Below are positions 26,891 through 37,111 of a stretch of 64,000 nt of DNA, piece by piece. The stretch spans positions 877,317-941,316 of the forward strand of contig NZ_JACICF010000001.1 in assembly GCF_014195685.1 (NCBI RefSeq), read 5' to 3'. The position numbers and the translations under genes were made by a program. This stretch comes from Sphingomicrobium lutaoense (GTDB taxonomy: Bacteria; Pseudomonadota; Alphaproteobacteria; Sphingomonadales; Sphingomonadaceae). Positions within the stretch are counted from its first letter, which is position 1; every line of letters begins with the position of its first letter. The notes under the pieces are model-generated. The model saw only the letters and a program-made list of their open reading frames with translations, ran no database searches and was not told where the DNA came from.

Positions 26891-28006
26891 CTAACCAATC
26901 AAGCGTTGCAACCGATCAAAAAGTCCTATCGACACCGTATCGTTCAAGGTGACGAAAAGAACGAAGATCAGGAGAAAGGCCAGGCCACCACGAAACGCAC
27001 GTTCCTGGGCAGCTTCGGAGAGCGGACGGCGCCGCGCGGCCTCGATCGTGTAAAGGGCAAGATGTCCGCCATCGAGCATAGGAATTGGCAAGAGGTTGAT
27101 GAATCCGAGATTAATCGAGAGCAGAGCGACGAGGAAGATGAAGCTGTAAAGCCCCAACACCCATGCCTGTCCCGAGATTTGTGCGATTTTTAGCGGACCA
27201 CCCAATTCACGGATCGACCGCTTGCCGGTGATGATCTGGCCCAGACCGTCTACGATCGAACGGGTCAGACCAACTGTCTGATTGGTGGCCAGGCCCAATG
27301 CCGTGACAGGACCGGCCCGGTCGAAACGCGCCTCCGCGCTTGCCACGCCGAGGAGGCCGAGACGCACTTTCTGGCCGAAGCGATCCTCTTCCTCGATTGC
27401 GCCGAGTTGCCCTTTCAGCGTGATTTGCCGTTCATCCCGCTTGATAACCAATTCGACGTTTTCGTCGGGTCGGAGCGATACGATCCGCGCGACATCGCTG
27501 AATTGTTCGGTACCTTGCCCTTCGATCGAGAGAATCTCGTCACCGGGCCGCAGATCCATCCGGGCGGCTGCGCTGTCGGGAACGACCTCGCCCACCACGT
27601 TGCTCGACTGTAGCGTTCCCAGCGTCATGAACAGTGCCGCGAAGATCAGGATCGCGAGCAGGAAATTGGACACAGGGCCCGCCAACACAATCAGAAAACG
27701 CTGCCAGACGGGGCGGTTCTGGAAATGGTCAGGATCACCATCGCCATGTGCGGGGCGGCTGGCCGCATCCATATCGCCTGCGAAGCGGACATAGCCGCCG
27801 AGGGGTAGCCAACCCACCTTCCACCGCGTTCCGCGCTTGTCGGTCCAACCGGCGATTTCGCGACCGAAACCGATCGAAAAGGCCTCCGCCTTCACACCGA
27901 ACAGACGGGCCACGCCATAATGGCCAAGTTCGTGAAAGAAAACGAGCGGGCCGATCGCCGCGACGAAAGCAATGATCGCGAGCCAGACCGATGGCTGTTC
28001 AAGCAT
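26891..28006 (-). CDS. rseP: Site-2 metalloprotease RseP
   Basis: Membrane zinc protease for regulated intramembrane proteolysis (anti-sigma factor cleavage, signal-peptide clearance). It has 371 residues with HELGH at 25-29 in the first transmembrane segment, a central PDZ domain (VVPDSAAARMDLRPGDEILSIEG) and the third metal ligand in NLLPIPMLDGGH near residue 315. One PDZ domain is visible, not two as in E. coli. The ATG overlaps the dxr stop by one base (TGATG). Confidence 0.95.
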   Translation of the reverse strand: MLEQPSVWLAIIAFVAAIGPLVFFHELGHYGVARLFGVKAEAFSIGFGREIAGWTDKRGTRWKVGWLPLGGYVRFAGDMDAASRPAHGDGDPDHFQNRPVWQRFLIVLAGPVSNFLLAILIFAALFMTLGTLQSSNVVGEVVPDSAAARMDLRPGDEILSIEGQGTEQFSDVARIVSLRPDENVELVIKRDERQITLKGQLGAIEEEDRFGQKVRLGLLGVASAEARFDRAGPVTALGLATNQTVGLTRSIVDGLGQIITGKRSIRELGGPLKIAQISGQAWVLGLYSFIFLVALLSINLGFINLLPIPMLDGGHLALYTIEAARRRPLSEAAQERAFRGGLAFLLIFVLFVTLNDTVSIGLFDRLQRLIG

Positions 28007-29163
28007 CAGACCATCTCCCCGATCTTATCGCGAGCGAAATGGCGTGCTTCCTGGTCAAGAGCAATGACGTCATCGATCGAGGCTGGCGCGCTGGCCTCCA
28101 CGCCGTCAAGCGCCTCTTCCACGAGACGAGCGATGTCGGCAAAACCGATCCGGCCTTCGAGGAAGGCGGCGACCGCCTCCTCGTTCGCGGCATTGAGAAC
28201 GACCGGCCGCGAGGTGTCGGCCTCGAGCGCCTGGCGTGCGAGGCGCAAGGCAGGGAAGCGATTTTCGTCGGGAGCTTCGAAGTCGAGCCGTGCCACTTTG
28301 GTGAGGTCGAGCCGCTCGCAAGGGGTCTCCATCCGCTCGGGCCAGGCAAGCGCATGGGCGATAGGGATACGCATGTCCGAGGGCCCGAGCTGCGCAAGCT
28401 GCGATCCGTCAATGAATTCCACAAGGCTGTGCACGATCGATTGCGGGTGGACCACGATATGGATCTGCTCCGACGGCAGGCCATAGAGGTGATGGGCTTC
28501 GATCAGTTCGAGGCCCTTGTTCATCATCGTGGCGCTGTCGACCGAGATTTTCGCGCCCATCGACCAGTTGGGATGATCGACCGCCTGTTCGGGCGTCATG
28601 CCCGACATCTCATCGGCGGTGGAGGTGCGAAAAGGCCCGCCGCTGGCGGTGAGAATGAGGCGTGCGACATCGTCACAACTGCGATTGCCAAGGCATTGGA
28701 AAATAGCGTTATGTTCGCTATCCACCGGCAGGATGTCGACTTGGCGCTCGCTCGCACGATCCATCATCAGCTGCCCGGCGGTGACGAGCGATTCCTTGTT
28801 GGCGAGTGCCAATGTCTTACCCGCGTCGATCGCGGCCATGGCCGGAGCGAGGCCTGCGCAGCCGACGATGGCGGCCATTACCCAGTCGGCATCGCCGCTT
28901 GCAGCTTCGGCCAGGGCATCCTCACCTGCCGCAGCGCGACAGGACGAGCCGGACAGCGCCTCCTCGAGATCGGGGAGCAACGCCTCATCGGCAATCACCG
29001 CGAGACGAGCATCGGTGCGGCGTGCTGCCTCAGCCAGATCGGCAACGTTTCGCCTGGCCGTCAGCGCTTCGACGCGAAAGCGGTCGGGATGCCGTTCGAC
29101 GAGGTCGAGCGTCGAGGTGCCCACCGATCCAGTCGCGCCGAGAATGGAAATCCGGCGGGTCAC
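28006..29163 (-). CDS. dxr: 1-deoxy-D-xylulose-5-phosphate reductoisomerase
   Basis: Second enzyme of the MEP isoprenoid pathway, converting DXP to MEP with NADPH. Features are NADPH site ILGATGSVGTSTLDLV, NKESLVTAG near the middle, LPVDSEHNAIFQ, and the active-site loop ASGGPFR and MGAKISVDSATMMNKGLE. I chose GTG 29163 (385 residues) because it overlaps the cdsA stop (GTGA) and follows GGGTGA. ATG 29178 would add five residues and overlap cdsA by 19 nt. Confidence 0.95.
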   Translation of the reverse strand: MTRRISILGATGSVGTSTLDLVERHPDRFRVEALTARRNVADLAEAARRTDARLAVIADEALLPDLEEALSGSSCRAAAGEDALAEAASGDADWVMAAIVGCAGLAPAMAAIDAGKTLALANKESLVTAGQLMMDRASERQVDILPVDSEHNAIFQCLGNRSCDDVARLILTASGGPFRTSTADEMSGMTPEQAVDHPNWSMGAKISVDSATMMNKGLELIEAHHLYGLPSEQIHIVVHPQSIVHSLVEFIDGSQLAQLGPSDMRIPIAHALAWPERMETPCERLDLTKVARLDFEAPDENRFPALRLARQALEADTSRPVVLNAANEEAVAAFLEGRIGFADIARLVEEALDGVEASAPASIDDVIALDQEARHFARDKIGEMV

Positions 29164-29792
29164 AGCAAATTCACCCATGAAAGCGCGGCGGCGGCGACGG
29201 CCACGACCATCAGGCCATCGACGCGGTCGAAGATACCGCCATGGCCGGGTAGGATATTGCTACTGTCCTTCACGCCTGCCCGGCGCTTCATCCAGCTTTC
29301 GAAGAGGTCGCCGCCCTGTGCGAGGAACGCCATGACCGCGCCAAGCCAGAAATAATGTGGGCCCAGACCCGCATATTCAGCCCATAGCGCCCCGCCGAGC
29401 CCTGCGGCGAACATGCCGCCGAACAGGCCTGCGATGGTCTTGTTCGGACTGATCCTGGTCGCCAGCTTGGGGCCACCGATCTTCCGGCCTGCCGCATAGG
29501 CGCCGATGTCGGTCGCCCAAGTCACGATGAAGATCCAGAAAACCAGTTCGAGACCGTTATCGGCCCGATCGCGCACCCAGAGAAGCGCAAGTGCCGGAAT
29601 GAGCGCGTAGAAGAAGCCGCCGATCTTCCATGGGAAGGACCAAGGCCGCACCATGCGCATCCATTCCCAATAGACCGCGGTCGCAACACCCGCGACCAGC
29701 AAGGCGAAAGCATATCCGCCCGTCACCGTTGCGAGAATGGCAATGGCGATCATCGCCACGCCGGCGATGCTTCGGATCGCGAGTTCGTTCAT
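29160..29792 (-). CDS. cdsA: Phosphatidate cytidylyltransferase
   Basis: Inner-membrane enzyme that makes CDP-diacylglycerol from phosphatidic acid and CTP. The 210-residue protein has about six transmembrane helices and the C-terminal signature KRRAGVKDSSNILPGHGGIFDRVD near 172-195. It is shorter than E. coli CdsA (285) but typical of the alphaproteobacterial form. Start ATG 29792 overlaps the uppS stop by 4 nt. Confidence 0.94.
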   Translation of the reverse strand: MNELAIRSIAGVAMIAIAILATVTGGYAFALLVAGVATAVYWEWMRMVRPWSFPWKIGGFFYALIPALALLWVRDRADNGLELVFWIFIVTWATDIGAYAAGRKIGGPKLATRISPNKTIAGLFGGMFAAGLGGALWAEYAGLGPHYFWLGAVMAFLAQGGDLFESWMKRRAGVKDSSNILPGHGGIFDRVDGLMVVAVAAAALSWVNLL

Positions 29793-30544
29793 CGGCCACC
29801 ATAGCGGCGTTGCCGCCGGGAGAATGCCGCCAAGGCCTCGTCAAGGGCGTCGCCATCGAAGTCGGGCCACAAGGTGTCGACGAACATCAGCTCGGCATAG
29901 GCAGCCTGCCACAGCAGGAAGTTGGAAAGACGGATCTCGCCCGAGGTGCGGATGAGAAGATCAAGCGGAGGAAGCGCGGCGGTCTGCATCGCCGCATCCA
30001 GATGTGTCTCGTCCACGGCATCGGGATCGAGATTGCCGGCCGCTACGTCGCGCGCGATTGCGCGGGTCGCTTCGACGATTTCGGCGCGGCTGCCATAGTT
30101 GAGCGCAATTACGAGATGCAGCCGGTCATTGTCGCGCGTGCGGTCGCGCGCCGCCTCGAGCTTTTTCCAAAGTTCGGGCCCGAAGGCACTGGGATCGCCG
30201 ATGAAATCGAGGCGGACCCCCTGCCCTGCCAATTCGTCCAGCTCACGCTCGAGATAATAGCGCATCAGCCCCTTGAGGTCGGTGACCTCTTCCTCGGAGC
30301 GGCGCCAATTTTCGGAGGAGAATGCGTAAAGGGTCAGGCATTCGACGCCTGCCTTCACCGCGGCTTTCAGGGTCTTGCGCACGGCCTCTGCACCCGCGCG
30401 ATGCCCGGCGACGCGCGGCAGGCCCTGGCGCGCGGCCCAGCGGCCGTTGCCATCCATGATGATGGCCACATGGCGCGGCGTGGCCGCCCCCTCTTCCACG
30501 GACGCGCCGGTCACCGCCCCCCGAGAGGCGCGATCAGGCTTCAC
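29789..30544 (-). CDS. uppS: Undecaprenyl diphosphate synthase
   Basis: Cis-prenyltransferase of 251 residues making the C55 lipid carrier for cell-wall synthesis. The catalytic Asp31 is in [11 protein letters not shown]; the other signatures are [20 protein letters not shown] and the C-terminal [16 protein letters not shown] 23-residue N-terminal extension precedes the fold and is variable in the family. ATG 30544 overlaps the frr stop (ATGA). Confidence 0.96.
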   Translation of the reverse strand: MKPDRASRGAVTGASVEEGAATPRHVAIIMDGNGRWAARQGLPRVAGHRAGAEAVRKTLKAAVKAGVECLTLYAFSSENWRRSEEEVTDLKGLMRYYLERELDELAGQGVRLDFIGDPSAFGPELWKKLEAARDRTRDNDRLHLVIALNYGSRAEIVEATRAIARDVAAGNLDPDAVDETHLDAAMQTAALPPLDLLIRTSGEIRLSNFLLWQAAYAELMFVDTLWPDFDGDALDEALAAFSRRQRRYGGR

Positions 30545-31098
30545 TGTCCGAGAATTTCCTTTTCCTTGGCGTCGGCGGCGGTGTCGATCTCGGCGACCTT
30601 GTCGTCCGTGAGCTTCTGCACCTCGGCTTCGTGACGCTTGCGCTCGTCTTCGCCGAATTCGCCGTTCTTTTCATCGGTCTTGAGCGCGTCCATGCCATCG
30701 CGGCGTACGTTGCGAACCGCGACCTTGGCCTTTTCGGCATATTGGCCAACGAGCTTGGCAAGCTCCTTGCGCCGTTCCTCGGTAAGATCGGGAAGCGGCA
30801 GGCGGATCATCTGGCCGTCGCTCACCGGATTGATGCCGAGGCCCGCGTTGCGGATCGCCTTTTCGACCGGAGTGACGTTGGACTTGTCCCACACCTGCAC
30901 GGTGATCAGCCGGGGCTCGGGCACCGAGACGGTGGCGACCTGGTTCATCGGCATCATCGCGCCATAGACCTCGACCTGGATGGGATCGACGAGCGCGGTC
31001 GAGGCGCGTCCGGTGCGCAGACCGGCGAGGTCATGCTTGAGTGCTTCGATCGCGCCATTCATGCGGCGGGTAAGGTCGGCCTTGTCATAAGCAGCCAT
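30541..31098 (-). CDS. frr: Ribosome recycling factor
   Basis: Splits post-termination ribosomes with EF-G. The 185-residue protein has the RRF signatures [21 protein letters not shown] and [22 protein letters not shown] 31098 ([12 protein letters not shown]) follows GAGGAG at good distance; the open frame upstream is not conserved. It lies 4 bp after pyrH, the classic pyrH-frr pairing. Confidence 0.97.
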   Translation of the reverse strand: MAAYDKADLTRRMNGAIEALKHDLAGLRTGRASTALVDPIQVEVYGAMMPMNQVATVSVPEPRLITVQVWDKSNVTPVEKAIRNAGLGINPVSDGQMIRLPLPDLTEERRKELAKLVGQYAEKAKVAVRNVRRDGMDALKTDEKNGEFGEDERKRHEAEVQKLTDDKVAEIDTAADAKEKEILGQ

Positions 31099-31102
31099 CA
31101 GA

Positions 31103-31825
31103 TCACTCCTCGTTCTGGACGATCGTTGCGGTTCCTTCGCCCGCGAGAACGTCGGCAAGATTGCCCTGTTCGCGGATGTTGAACACGACGATCGGGATAT
31201 TATTGTCTCGGCACAGCGCCACGGCGGCGGCGTCCATGACCTTCAGATTGTCGGCGAGCACCCGGCCGAAACCGAGGCTGTCATAACGGGTCGCGCCCGG
31301 ATCGGACTTGGGGTCGGCATTGTAGACCCCATCGACGCTGGTGCCTTTGAAGAGGGCGTCACAGCCCATTTCGGCGGCGCGCAGTGCAGCGGCGGTATCG
31401 GTGGTGAAATAAGGATTGCCCGTGCCGGCGGCGAAGATGACGATCCGGCCCTTTTCCATGTGCCGCAGGGCACGGCGGCGGATATAGGGTTCGCACACCG
31501 AGGCCATCGGGATGGCCGACTGGACGCGGGTGTCGACGCCCAGCTTTTCGAGCGCATTCTGCATCGCCAACGCGTTCATGACGGTAGCCAGCATGCCCAT
31601 ATAATCGGCGCTGGTGCGGTCGAAGCCCTTGGCGGCACCCGCGATGCCGCGGAAGATGTTGCCACCGCCGACGACGATGCACAGCTGGTGGCCCGCTTCC
31701 TTCGCTTCGGCAATCTGCTGCGCCATGCGCGTGACGGTTTCGGGATCGATGCCGAACTGGCCCTTACCCATCAGCACTTCGCCCGACAATTTCAGCAGGA
31801 TGCGATTGAAATGGGGTCGGGTCAT
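31103..31825 (-). CDS. pyrH: Uridylate kinase
   Basis: UMP kinase of the amino-acid kinase fold, 240 residues. Visible are [22 protein letters not shown], the UMP-binding region [18 protein letters not shown] and [13 protein letters not shown]. Start ATG 31825 follows GGAG. Upstream is the tsf terminator, so pyrH should have its own promoter in 31826-31920, or rely on readthrough. Confidence 0.97.
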   Translation of the reverse strand: MTRPHFNRILLKLSGEVLMGKGQFGIDPETVTRMAQQIAEAKEAGHQLCIVVGGGNIFRGIAGAAKGFDRTSADYMGMLATVMNALAMQNALEKLGVDTRVQSAIPMASVCEPYIRRRALRHMEKGRIVIFAAGTGNPYFTTDTAAALRAAEMGCDALFKGTSVDGVYNADPKSDPGATRYDSLGFGRVLADNLKVMDAAAVALCRDNNIPIVVFNIREQGNLADVLAGEGTATIVQNEE

Positions 31826-31920
31826 GAAGGCTCCGCAAATTTCTGCCAATGGTGATGCGCGCTTGTCCTTAGGGCGCAGAGGGGCCGCTGCCAAGGCAAA
31901 AGGGGCCAGTAGCGGACATG

Positions 31921-31957
31921 AAAAAAGGGGCGCGCGCCCGGTTGGCGCACGCCCCTC
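31921..31957 (-). terminator. Rho-independent terminator after tsf
   Basis: On the minus strand a 13-bp GC-rich stem (AGGGGCGTGCGCC paired with GGCGCGCGCCCCT, one G-U wobble, 5-nt loop) is followed directly by TTTTTT. It stands 28 bp after the tsf stop and separates rpsB-tsf from pyrH-frr. It is the strongest terminator in the window. Confidence 0.9.
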
Positions 31958-31984
31958 TTCACGATCGAAAATTCGCGATCTGCC

Positions 31985-32905
31985 CTAGTTTCCGGCAGCC
32001 GCAGCGACTTCGGCTGCGAAATCGCTTTCTTCCTTTTCGATACCTTCGCCGAGCTGGAAGCGCTCGAAAGCCTTCAGCTCGATGGGCGAGCCCGCTTCCT
32101 TGCCGGCCGCGGCTACGACGTCGGCCACCGGGGTCTTGTTGTCCATCACGAAAAGCTGCGACAGAAGCGCATTTTCCTTCTTGAACTTGGCAATCGAGCC
32201 TTCGACCATCTTTTCGGCGATATTCTCGGGCTTGCCCGATTCCACGGCCTTGGCCTTGGCGATTTCGCGCTCGCGCTCGATCATGTCGGCATCGAGATCC
32301 TCGCCATTGAGCGCCATCGGGTTGGCAGCGGCGATGTGCATCGCAAGCTGCTTGCCAAGCGTCATCAGAGCGGCTTCGTCGGCTTCGCTTTCGAGAGCGA
32401 CGAGCACGCCGATCTTGCCGAGGTTCGGCGCAACGGCGTTATGGACGTAGGACACGACCGCGCCCTTTTCGACCGACAGGAGCGCGGTGCGGCGCAGCGA
32501 CTGGTTCTCGCCGATGGTGGCGATGTTGTCGGTGAGGACTTCCTCGACCGAGCCGCCGACCGGCATCTGCATGCCCTTCAGCTTCTCGACGTCGCCATCG
32601 GCCTGAAGCGCGAGGTTCGACACTTCGCGGACGAAGTCCTGGAAGGTGTCGTTCTTGGCGACGAAGTCAGTTTCCGAATTGACTTCGACGACCGCACCCT
32701 TGGTGCCTTCGACAGCAACGCCGACCAGACCTTCGGCCGCGGTGCGGCCCGACTTCTTGGCGGCAGCGGCGAGGCCCTTGGTGCGCAGCCAATCAACCGC
32801 GGCTTCCATGTCGCCATTGGTTTCGGCAAGCGCCTTCTTGCAGTCCATCATCCCCGCATTCGTGCGGTCGCGCAGTTCTTTCACCTGTGCGGCAGTGATC
32901 GCCAT
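31985..32905 (-). CDS. tsf: Elongation factor Ts
   Basis: Nucleotide-exchange factor for EF-Tu, 306 residues. The N-terminal UBA-like domain reads [18 protein letters not shown] and the core begins with [13 protein letters not shown], the part that contacts EF-Tu. RBS AGGAAAGGA precedes ATG 32905. It follows rpsB across a gap that holds a strong hairpin (32964-33000) and ends at a rho-independent terminator. Confidence 0.97.
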   Translation of the reverse strand: MAITAAQVKELRDRTNAGMMDCKKALAETNGDMEAAVDWLRTKGLAAAAKKSGRTAAEGLVGVAVEGTKGAVVEVNSETDFVAKNDTFQDFVREVSNLALQADGDVEKLKGMQMPVGGSVEEVLTDNIATIGENQSLRRTALLSVEKGAVVSYVHNAVAPNLGKIGVLVALESEADEAALMTLGKQLAMHIAAANPMALNGEDLDADMIEREREIAKAKAVESGKPENIAEKMVEGSIAKFKKENALLSQLFVMDNKTPVADVVAAAGKEAGSPIELKAFERFQLGEGIEKEESDFAAEVAAAAGN

Positions 32906-32963
32906 CTTGAGTTATCCTTTCCTGGCCCGCCAGCGCGGGCATCTTCGGGGGTCTATCTAGCAA

Positions 32964-33000
32964 GGAAAGGCCAACACCCATCGCGGTGCCGGCCTTTCCC
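32964..33000 (-). terminator. Strong hairpin between rpsB and tsf (attenuator or partial terminator)
   Basis: On the minus strand GGAAAGGCCGGCACC can pair with GGTGTTGGCCTTTCC in a 15-bp stem with two G-U wobbles. Only TTG, not a true T-tract, follows. It may reduce readthrough from rpsB into tsf, or it may protect the rpsB mRNA 3' end. Assigned as terminator-like with low certainty. Confidence 0.4.
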
Positions 33001-33041
33001 TTCATCTGGTGTCGCCCGAGGCGGGCAACAAGGTTCCGGCC

Positions 33042-33794
33042 TTAGGCGGTCGCCGTTTCGGCGGGCGGATTGGCCATCGCGCCGACATCTTCGCCCGAAG
33101 CGGCGGCGTTGTCGCCGCGACCGGCATTGGCCGCCGAGGCAATCGCTTCGCAGTAGAGGCGGATGGCGCGGCTGGCGTCATCATTGCCCGGGACCGGGAA
33201 GGCGATGTTTTCGGGGCTGGAGTTGCTGTCCAGCACGGCGATCACGGGAATGCCGAGCGTCGCGGCTTCCTTGATCGCCAGCTCTTCCTTGTTGGTGTCG
33301 ATGACGAACATGACGTCGGGCAGGCCGCCCATGTCGCGGATGCCGCCCAGGCTCTTCTCGAGCTTGTCGCGTTCGCGGGTGAGCTGGAGGACTTCCTTCT
33401 TGGTGAGGCCGGCGGTGTCGCCTGCCAGCTGCTCTTCAAGGCTCTTGAAGCGCTTGATCGAGTTGGAAATGGTCTTCCAGTTGGTGAGCATGCCGCCGAG
33501 CCAGCGGTGGTTCACATAATGCTGACCGCAGCTGCCGGCCGCTTCCGCAACCGCATCGGCCGCCTGGCGCTTGGTGCCGACGAACAGCACCTTGCCGCCG
33601 CGTGTCACCGTCTGCTGGACGAATTCGAGCGCCCGGGCGAACAGGGGAACGGTCTGCGACAGATCGATGATGTGAACGCCGTTGCGCGCGCCGAAGATGT
33701 ACGGCTTCATGCGCGGGTTCCAGCGGTGGGTCTGGTGGCCGAAGTGCGATCCGGCTTCAAGCAATTGCTGCATCGTGACGACAGGTGCCGCCAT
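33042..33794 (-). CDS. rpsB: 30S ribosomal protein S2
   Basis: 250 residues, family length. Diagnostic stretches are [29 protein letters not shown] and [14 protein letters not shown]. The C-terminus is Ala-rich and acidic (after about residue 225), as often in alphaproteobacteria. RBS AAGGAGA precedes ATG 33794. Followed by tsf in the usual order. Confidence 0.97.
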   Translation of the reverse strand: MAAPVVTMQQLLEAGSHFGHQTHRWNPRMKPYIFGARNGVHIIDLSQTVPLFARALEFVQQTVTRGGKVLFVGTKRQAADAVAEAAGSCGQHYVNHRWLGGMLTNWKTISNSIKRFKSLEEQLAGDTAGLTKKEVLQLTRERDKLEKSLGGIRDMGGLPDVMFVIDTNKEELAIKEAATLGIPVIAVLDSNSSPENIAFPVPGNDDASRAIRLYCEAIASAANAGRGDNAAASGEDVGAMANPPAETATA

Positions 33795-34050
33795 AGTTGG
33801 TCTCCTTCCGGTTTATCCTCGGCGGGTCCTGTCACCCCATAATGGAGCACCGGTATGGTGGTCCCGCCTGCGAGATGGCGCGCGAACTAGCCGACTTTCC
33901 CTTGTCGTTCAAGCCCTTCCGCACCGCTTGCCGCCCGAATTGTTTCGGGGGCTTGACAAGATGAGAACAAAGGGCGAACTAACCAACAAGAACGGAAGGG
34001 GAACAGGTCGAAACGGACCGGTCCCGCCGCAAAATGACAGGGGAATGATC

Positions 34051-34263
34051 ATGATTGCTACCACACTGTTCTTCGTCGCCGCGCTCTTCCTGGTGGCCAT
34101 GGGCCTGGTGATGGTCGTGCGCGATGGCGCCAAGATCTCGGCTGCCCTCGCGGGCAACTCGCCGATCGCGAACGGGCGCGATGCCCCCGTTCAGGTCACC
34201 CTGCGCTGGGTCCGCCCCCGCGCCAGCGAGATCATTGCACCTGAGTGGCGCGCCGCTGCTTGA
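34051..34263 (+). CDS. Small single-span membrane protein, hypothetical
   Basis: A 70-residue protein with one N-terminal transmembrane helix (TTLFFVAALFLVAMGLVMVV) and a short basic/neutral cytoplasmic tail. I chose ATG 34051 because AGGGG lies 7 nt before it; ATG 34045 sits too close to that site. A TTGACA at 33953 could be its promoter. No family function recognised. Its last 32 bp overlap the end of pssA on the other strand, so both genes use the same DNA in antisense. Confidence 0.65.
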   Translation: MIATTLFFVAALFLVAMGLVMVVRDGAKISAALAGNSPIANGRDAPVQVTLRWVRPRASEIIAPEWRAAA

Positions 34264-35008
34264 CCCGGCGATAGCTCGCCACGCTGAACGGCAGCATCGC
34301 GAGATAACCGATGCTAATCACGAGAAGAGTGACCCAGGGCATGGTCAGGAGCGCAGCACCCAGAAGGCCGATCCCCGCCAGTGCCGGAATGCGCCAACTG
34401 CGCCGCAACCGGAGCGATGACCAGCTATAGGTCGCGATCGAACTGATCATCAGCAGCGCGACGAACAGAACCCAGGGCATGACCACATACCAGGCCCTGA
34501 AAATGGGATCGCCGCTGATCAGCCAGGCATAGAGCGGGACGAAAGCGAGCCCCGCTCCGGTCGGAGCCGGAACGCCGGTCAGAAATCCCGCCGACTTGTG
34601 CGGCTGCTCGTCGGCGTCGATCTGCGCGTTGAAGCGCGCCAGTCGAAGCGCGCAGCAGACCGCGAGCGCCAAGCTGGCGATCCACCCGAACTTGGGCGCA
34701 TATTGCAGCGACCAGAGGAACATGATGAGTGCTGGCGCCACGCCAAAGGCGATATTGTCGCTGAGCGAATCCAGCTCGGCGCCGAACCGGCTCGCGGCTT
34801 TCAGGAGGCGAGCAATGCGACCGTCCATGCCGTCGAGCACCCCTGCCCCGATGATGCAATAGAGCGTGGCTTCCCAATTGCCGTCGACCGCGAAACGCAC
34901 GCCGGTGAGCCCAAGGCACAAGGCAAGAGCGGTGATCGCGTTGGGCGCGAGCGCGCGGAACGGCAGTCCCCGGCGCGCGGGAATATCATCGACCGGCTCG
35001 GGGGTCAT
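34232..35008 (-). CDS. pssA: CDP-diacylglycerol-serine O-phosphatidyltransferase
   Basis: Makes phosphatidylserine from CDP-DAG and serine at the inner membrane. The CDP-alcohol phosphotransferase motif D62-G-x2-A-R-x8-G-x3-D-x3-D84 is complete ([19 protein letters not shown], then SLSD). It has about seven to eight hydrophobic helices in 258 residues. The start overlaps the psd stop by 4 nt, so PS synthesis and decarboxylation are coupled. The last 32 bp are antisense to a small membrane-protein gene. Confidence 0.93.
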   Translation of the reverse strand: MTPEPVDDIPARRGLPFRALAPNAITALALCLGLTGVRFAVDGNWEATLYCIIGAGVLDGMDGRIARLLKAASRFGAELDSLSDNIAFGVAPALIMFLWSLQYAPKFGWIASLALAVCCALRLARFNAQIDADEQPHKSAGFLTGVPAPTGAGLAFVPLYAWLISGDPIFRAWYVVMPWVLFVALLMISSIATYSWSSLRLRRSWRIPALAGIGLLGAALLTMPWVTLLVISIGYLAMLPFSVASYRRVKQRRATQVQ

Positions 35009-35739
35009 TCGCTACGGCCCGCGACGCTGCGATCGACGCCCAGTTCGGCAATGACCGTTTCACCCGCGATGGTGCGCTGCCCGAGAAGGACGCGCGAACC
35101 CGTGCCCATCGGCAGATAGACATCGACCCGGCTGCCGAAACGGATGAGGCCGATCCGCTCGCCCGCCTTGACCGCCTGGCCTTCCTCGCTCTCGGCAAGG
35201 ATGCGACGGGCGATAAGGCCCGCGATCTGGGTGAAGCCGATCTTCACCCCGTCCTCGCGCTCGACGAGAAAATGCTGGCGTTCATTGTCCTCGCTTGCCT
35301 TGTCGAGATCGGCATTGAGGAACTTGCCCGGGACATAGACGATGCGGCGAATGATGCCCGCGATCGGCGTGCGGTTGATGTGCACGTCGAAGACACTCAT
35401 GAAGATCGAGACGCGGCACATTTCGGGATCGGTGAGGCCGCCCTCCCCCGCCAGTTCGGGCGGCGGCGGCACCTTGGTGATCATGGTAACAAGGCCATCG
35501 GCCGGCGCGATCACATATTTGGGATCGAGAGGCGTGGTCCGCACCGGATCGCGGAAGAAGGCCGCGACCCAGATGGTGATGCCGACGAACAGCCAACCGA
35601 AGATGTCCGGCAGGAGCCAGAACAGCGTCAGGCTGATGAAGGCGGCGATGAGCGTGAATTTGCGCCCTTCGGGATGCACGGCCGGAAAGCGCCATTTCAC
35701 GGCGGTCAGCTGGCTATCGGGATTTTCGATCTGAGACAT
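35005..35739 (-). CDS. psd: Phosphatidylserine decarboxylase proenzyme
   Basis: Converts phosphatidylserine to phosphatidylethanolamine. The short 244-residue form has an N-terminal membrane hairpin (about residues 27-61), the substrate region [14 protein letters not shown] near 115-128, and the self-cleavage site G202-S203 within RFGSRVDVY, where the new Ser becomes the pyruvoyl group. E. coli has LGST at this place. First gene of psd-pssA; divergent from icd. Confidence 0.94.
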   Translation of the reverse strand: MSQIENPDSQLTAVKWRFPAVHPEGRKFTLIAAFISLTLFWLLPDIFGWLFVGITIWVAAFFRDPVRTTPLDPKYVIAPADGLVTMITKVPPPPELAGEGGLTDPEMCRVSIFMSVFDVHINRTPIAGIIRRIVYVPGKFLNADLDKASEDNERQHFLVEREDGVKIGFTQIAGLIARRILAESEEGQAVKAGERIGLIRFGSRVDVYLPMGTGSRVLLGQRTIAGETVIAELGVDRSVAGRSE

Positions 35740-35815
35740 GGTGCCTCCTTAGGACGCGTTGCGCGACGAAACAATCGCCTCTCCAATGCTTGTCGTCCCA
35801 CACCGGTTGCCTATT

Positions 35816-35842
35816 GGCCCGCGCATCCTTAGAGCGCGGGCC
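35816..35842 (+). promoter_or_regulatory. 9-bp perfect hairpin in the icd leader
   Basis: GGCCCGCGC (35816-35824) pairs exactly with GCGCGGGCC (35834-35842) across a 9-nt loop, ending 29 bp before the icd ATG. There is no T-tract in either direction, so it is not a terminator. It could be a 5'UTR stability or regulatory element for icd, or a protein site in the psd/icd divergent promoter region. Confidence 0.4.
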
Positions 35843-35871
35843 GAACAAACATTGCATCGACAGGGAAAGAC

Positions 35872-37092
35872 ATGGCCAAGATCAAGGTGAAAAACCCGGT
35901 CGTCGAGCTCGACGGCGACGAAATGACCCGCATCATCTGGAAGTGGATCCGCGAAAGGCTGATCCTGCCTTACCTCGATATCGACCTCAAATATTACGAC
36001 CTGTCGATTCAGAAGCGCGACGAGACCGACGACCAGATTACCGTCGACGCCGCCAATGCCATCAAGGAACATGGCGTGGGCGTGAAATGCGCGACCATCA
36101 CTCCCGACGAGCAGCGCGTCGAGGAATTCGACCTCAAGAAGATGTGGCGAAGCCCCAATGGCACGATCCGCAACATCCTCGGCGGCGTGGTCTTCCGCGA
36201 ACCGATCGTGATCGACAATGTCCCCCGCCTCGTGCCGGGCTGGACCGACCCCATCGTCGTCGGCCGTCACGCCTTCGGCGACCAGTATCGCGCGACCGAT
36301 TTCCTCGTTCCGGGTCCGGGCACGCTGACGATGAAGTTCGTCGGCGAAGATGGCGAAGTGATCGAGAAGGAAGTGCACCAGTTCCCGACCTCGGGCGTCG
36401 CCATGGGCATGTACAACCATGACGACAGCATTCGCGACTTTGCGCGCGCCTGCATGAACTATGGCCTCGACCGTGGCTGGCCGGTCTATCTCTCGACCAA
36501 GAACACCATTCTCAAGGCCTATGACGGGCGCTTCAAGGACCTGTTCCAGGAAGTGTTCGACAATGAGTTCGCCGACAAGTTCGCGGCCAAGGGCATCGAA
36601 TATCAGCACCGCCTGATCGACGACATGGTTGCCTCGGCGCTCAAGTGGAACGGCAAGTTCATCTGGGCCTGCAAGAATTATGACGGCGACGTGCAGTCGG
36701 ACACCGTGGCGCAGGGCTTCGGTTCGCTGGGACTCATGACCTCGGTCCTGATGTCGCCCGACGGCAAGACCGTCGAGGCCGAAGCCGCGCATGGCACCGT
36801 CACCCGCCATTACCGCCAGCACCAGCAGGGCAAGTCGACCTCGACCAACCCGATCGCCTCGATCTTCGCCTGGACTCGCGGCCTCATGTATCGCGGCAAG
36901 TTCGACGATACGCCCGAAGTGGTCCGCTTTGCCGAAACGCTCGAGCGCGTGATCATCGAAACGGTCGAAAGCGGCCAGATGACCAAGGATCTCGCGATCC
37001 TCATCGGGCCTGACCAGAGCTGGATGACCACGGAACAATTCTTCGAGGCCATCGTCCAGAACTTCGAGAAGGAAATGGCGAACTGGTCGTAA
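35872..37092 (+). CDS. icd: NADP-dependent isocitrate dehydrogenase
   Basis: TCA-cycle enzyme converting isocitrate to 2-oxoglutarate, 406 residues. It belongs to the eukaryote-like subfamily II form: [21 protein letters not shown] at the N-terminus, [31 protein letters not shown] (substrate loop), and [24 protein letters not shown] near 303-325. RBS AGGGAAAG precedes ATG 35872. A 9-bp hairpin stands in its leader. The GNAT-nitrilase gene follows after 19 bp. Confidence 0.96.
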   Translation: MAKIKVKNPVVELDGDEMTRIIWKWIRERLILPYLDIDLKYYDLSIQKRDETDDQITVDAANAIKEHGVGVKCATITPDEQRVEEFDLKKMWRSPNGTIRNILGGVVFREPIVIDNVPRLVPGWTDPIVVGRHAFGDQYRATDFLVPGPGTLTMKFVGEDGEVIEKEVHQFPTSGVAMGMYNHDDSIRDFARACMNYGLDRGWPVYLSTKNTILKAYDGRFKDLFQEVFDNEFADKFAAKGIEYQHRLIDDMVASALKWNGKFIWACKNYDGDVQSDTVAQGFGSLGLMTSVLMSPDGKTVEAEAAHGTVTRHYRQHQQGKSTSTNPIASIFAWTRGLMYRGKFDDTPEVVRFAETLERVIIETVESGQMTKDLAILIGPDQSWMTTEQFFEAIVQNFEKEMANWS

Positions 37093-37111
37093 GGAACATG
37101 GGGGCGGGCCA

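Noticed and set aside
24770-27193. An 807-codon open frame on the plus strand opposite bamA
   Set aside because: It is the antisense shadow of bamA and of the end of rseP in GC-rich DNA. Its composition is Glu/Ala/Asp repetitive without a domain, and bamA is certain.
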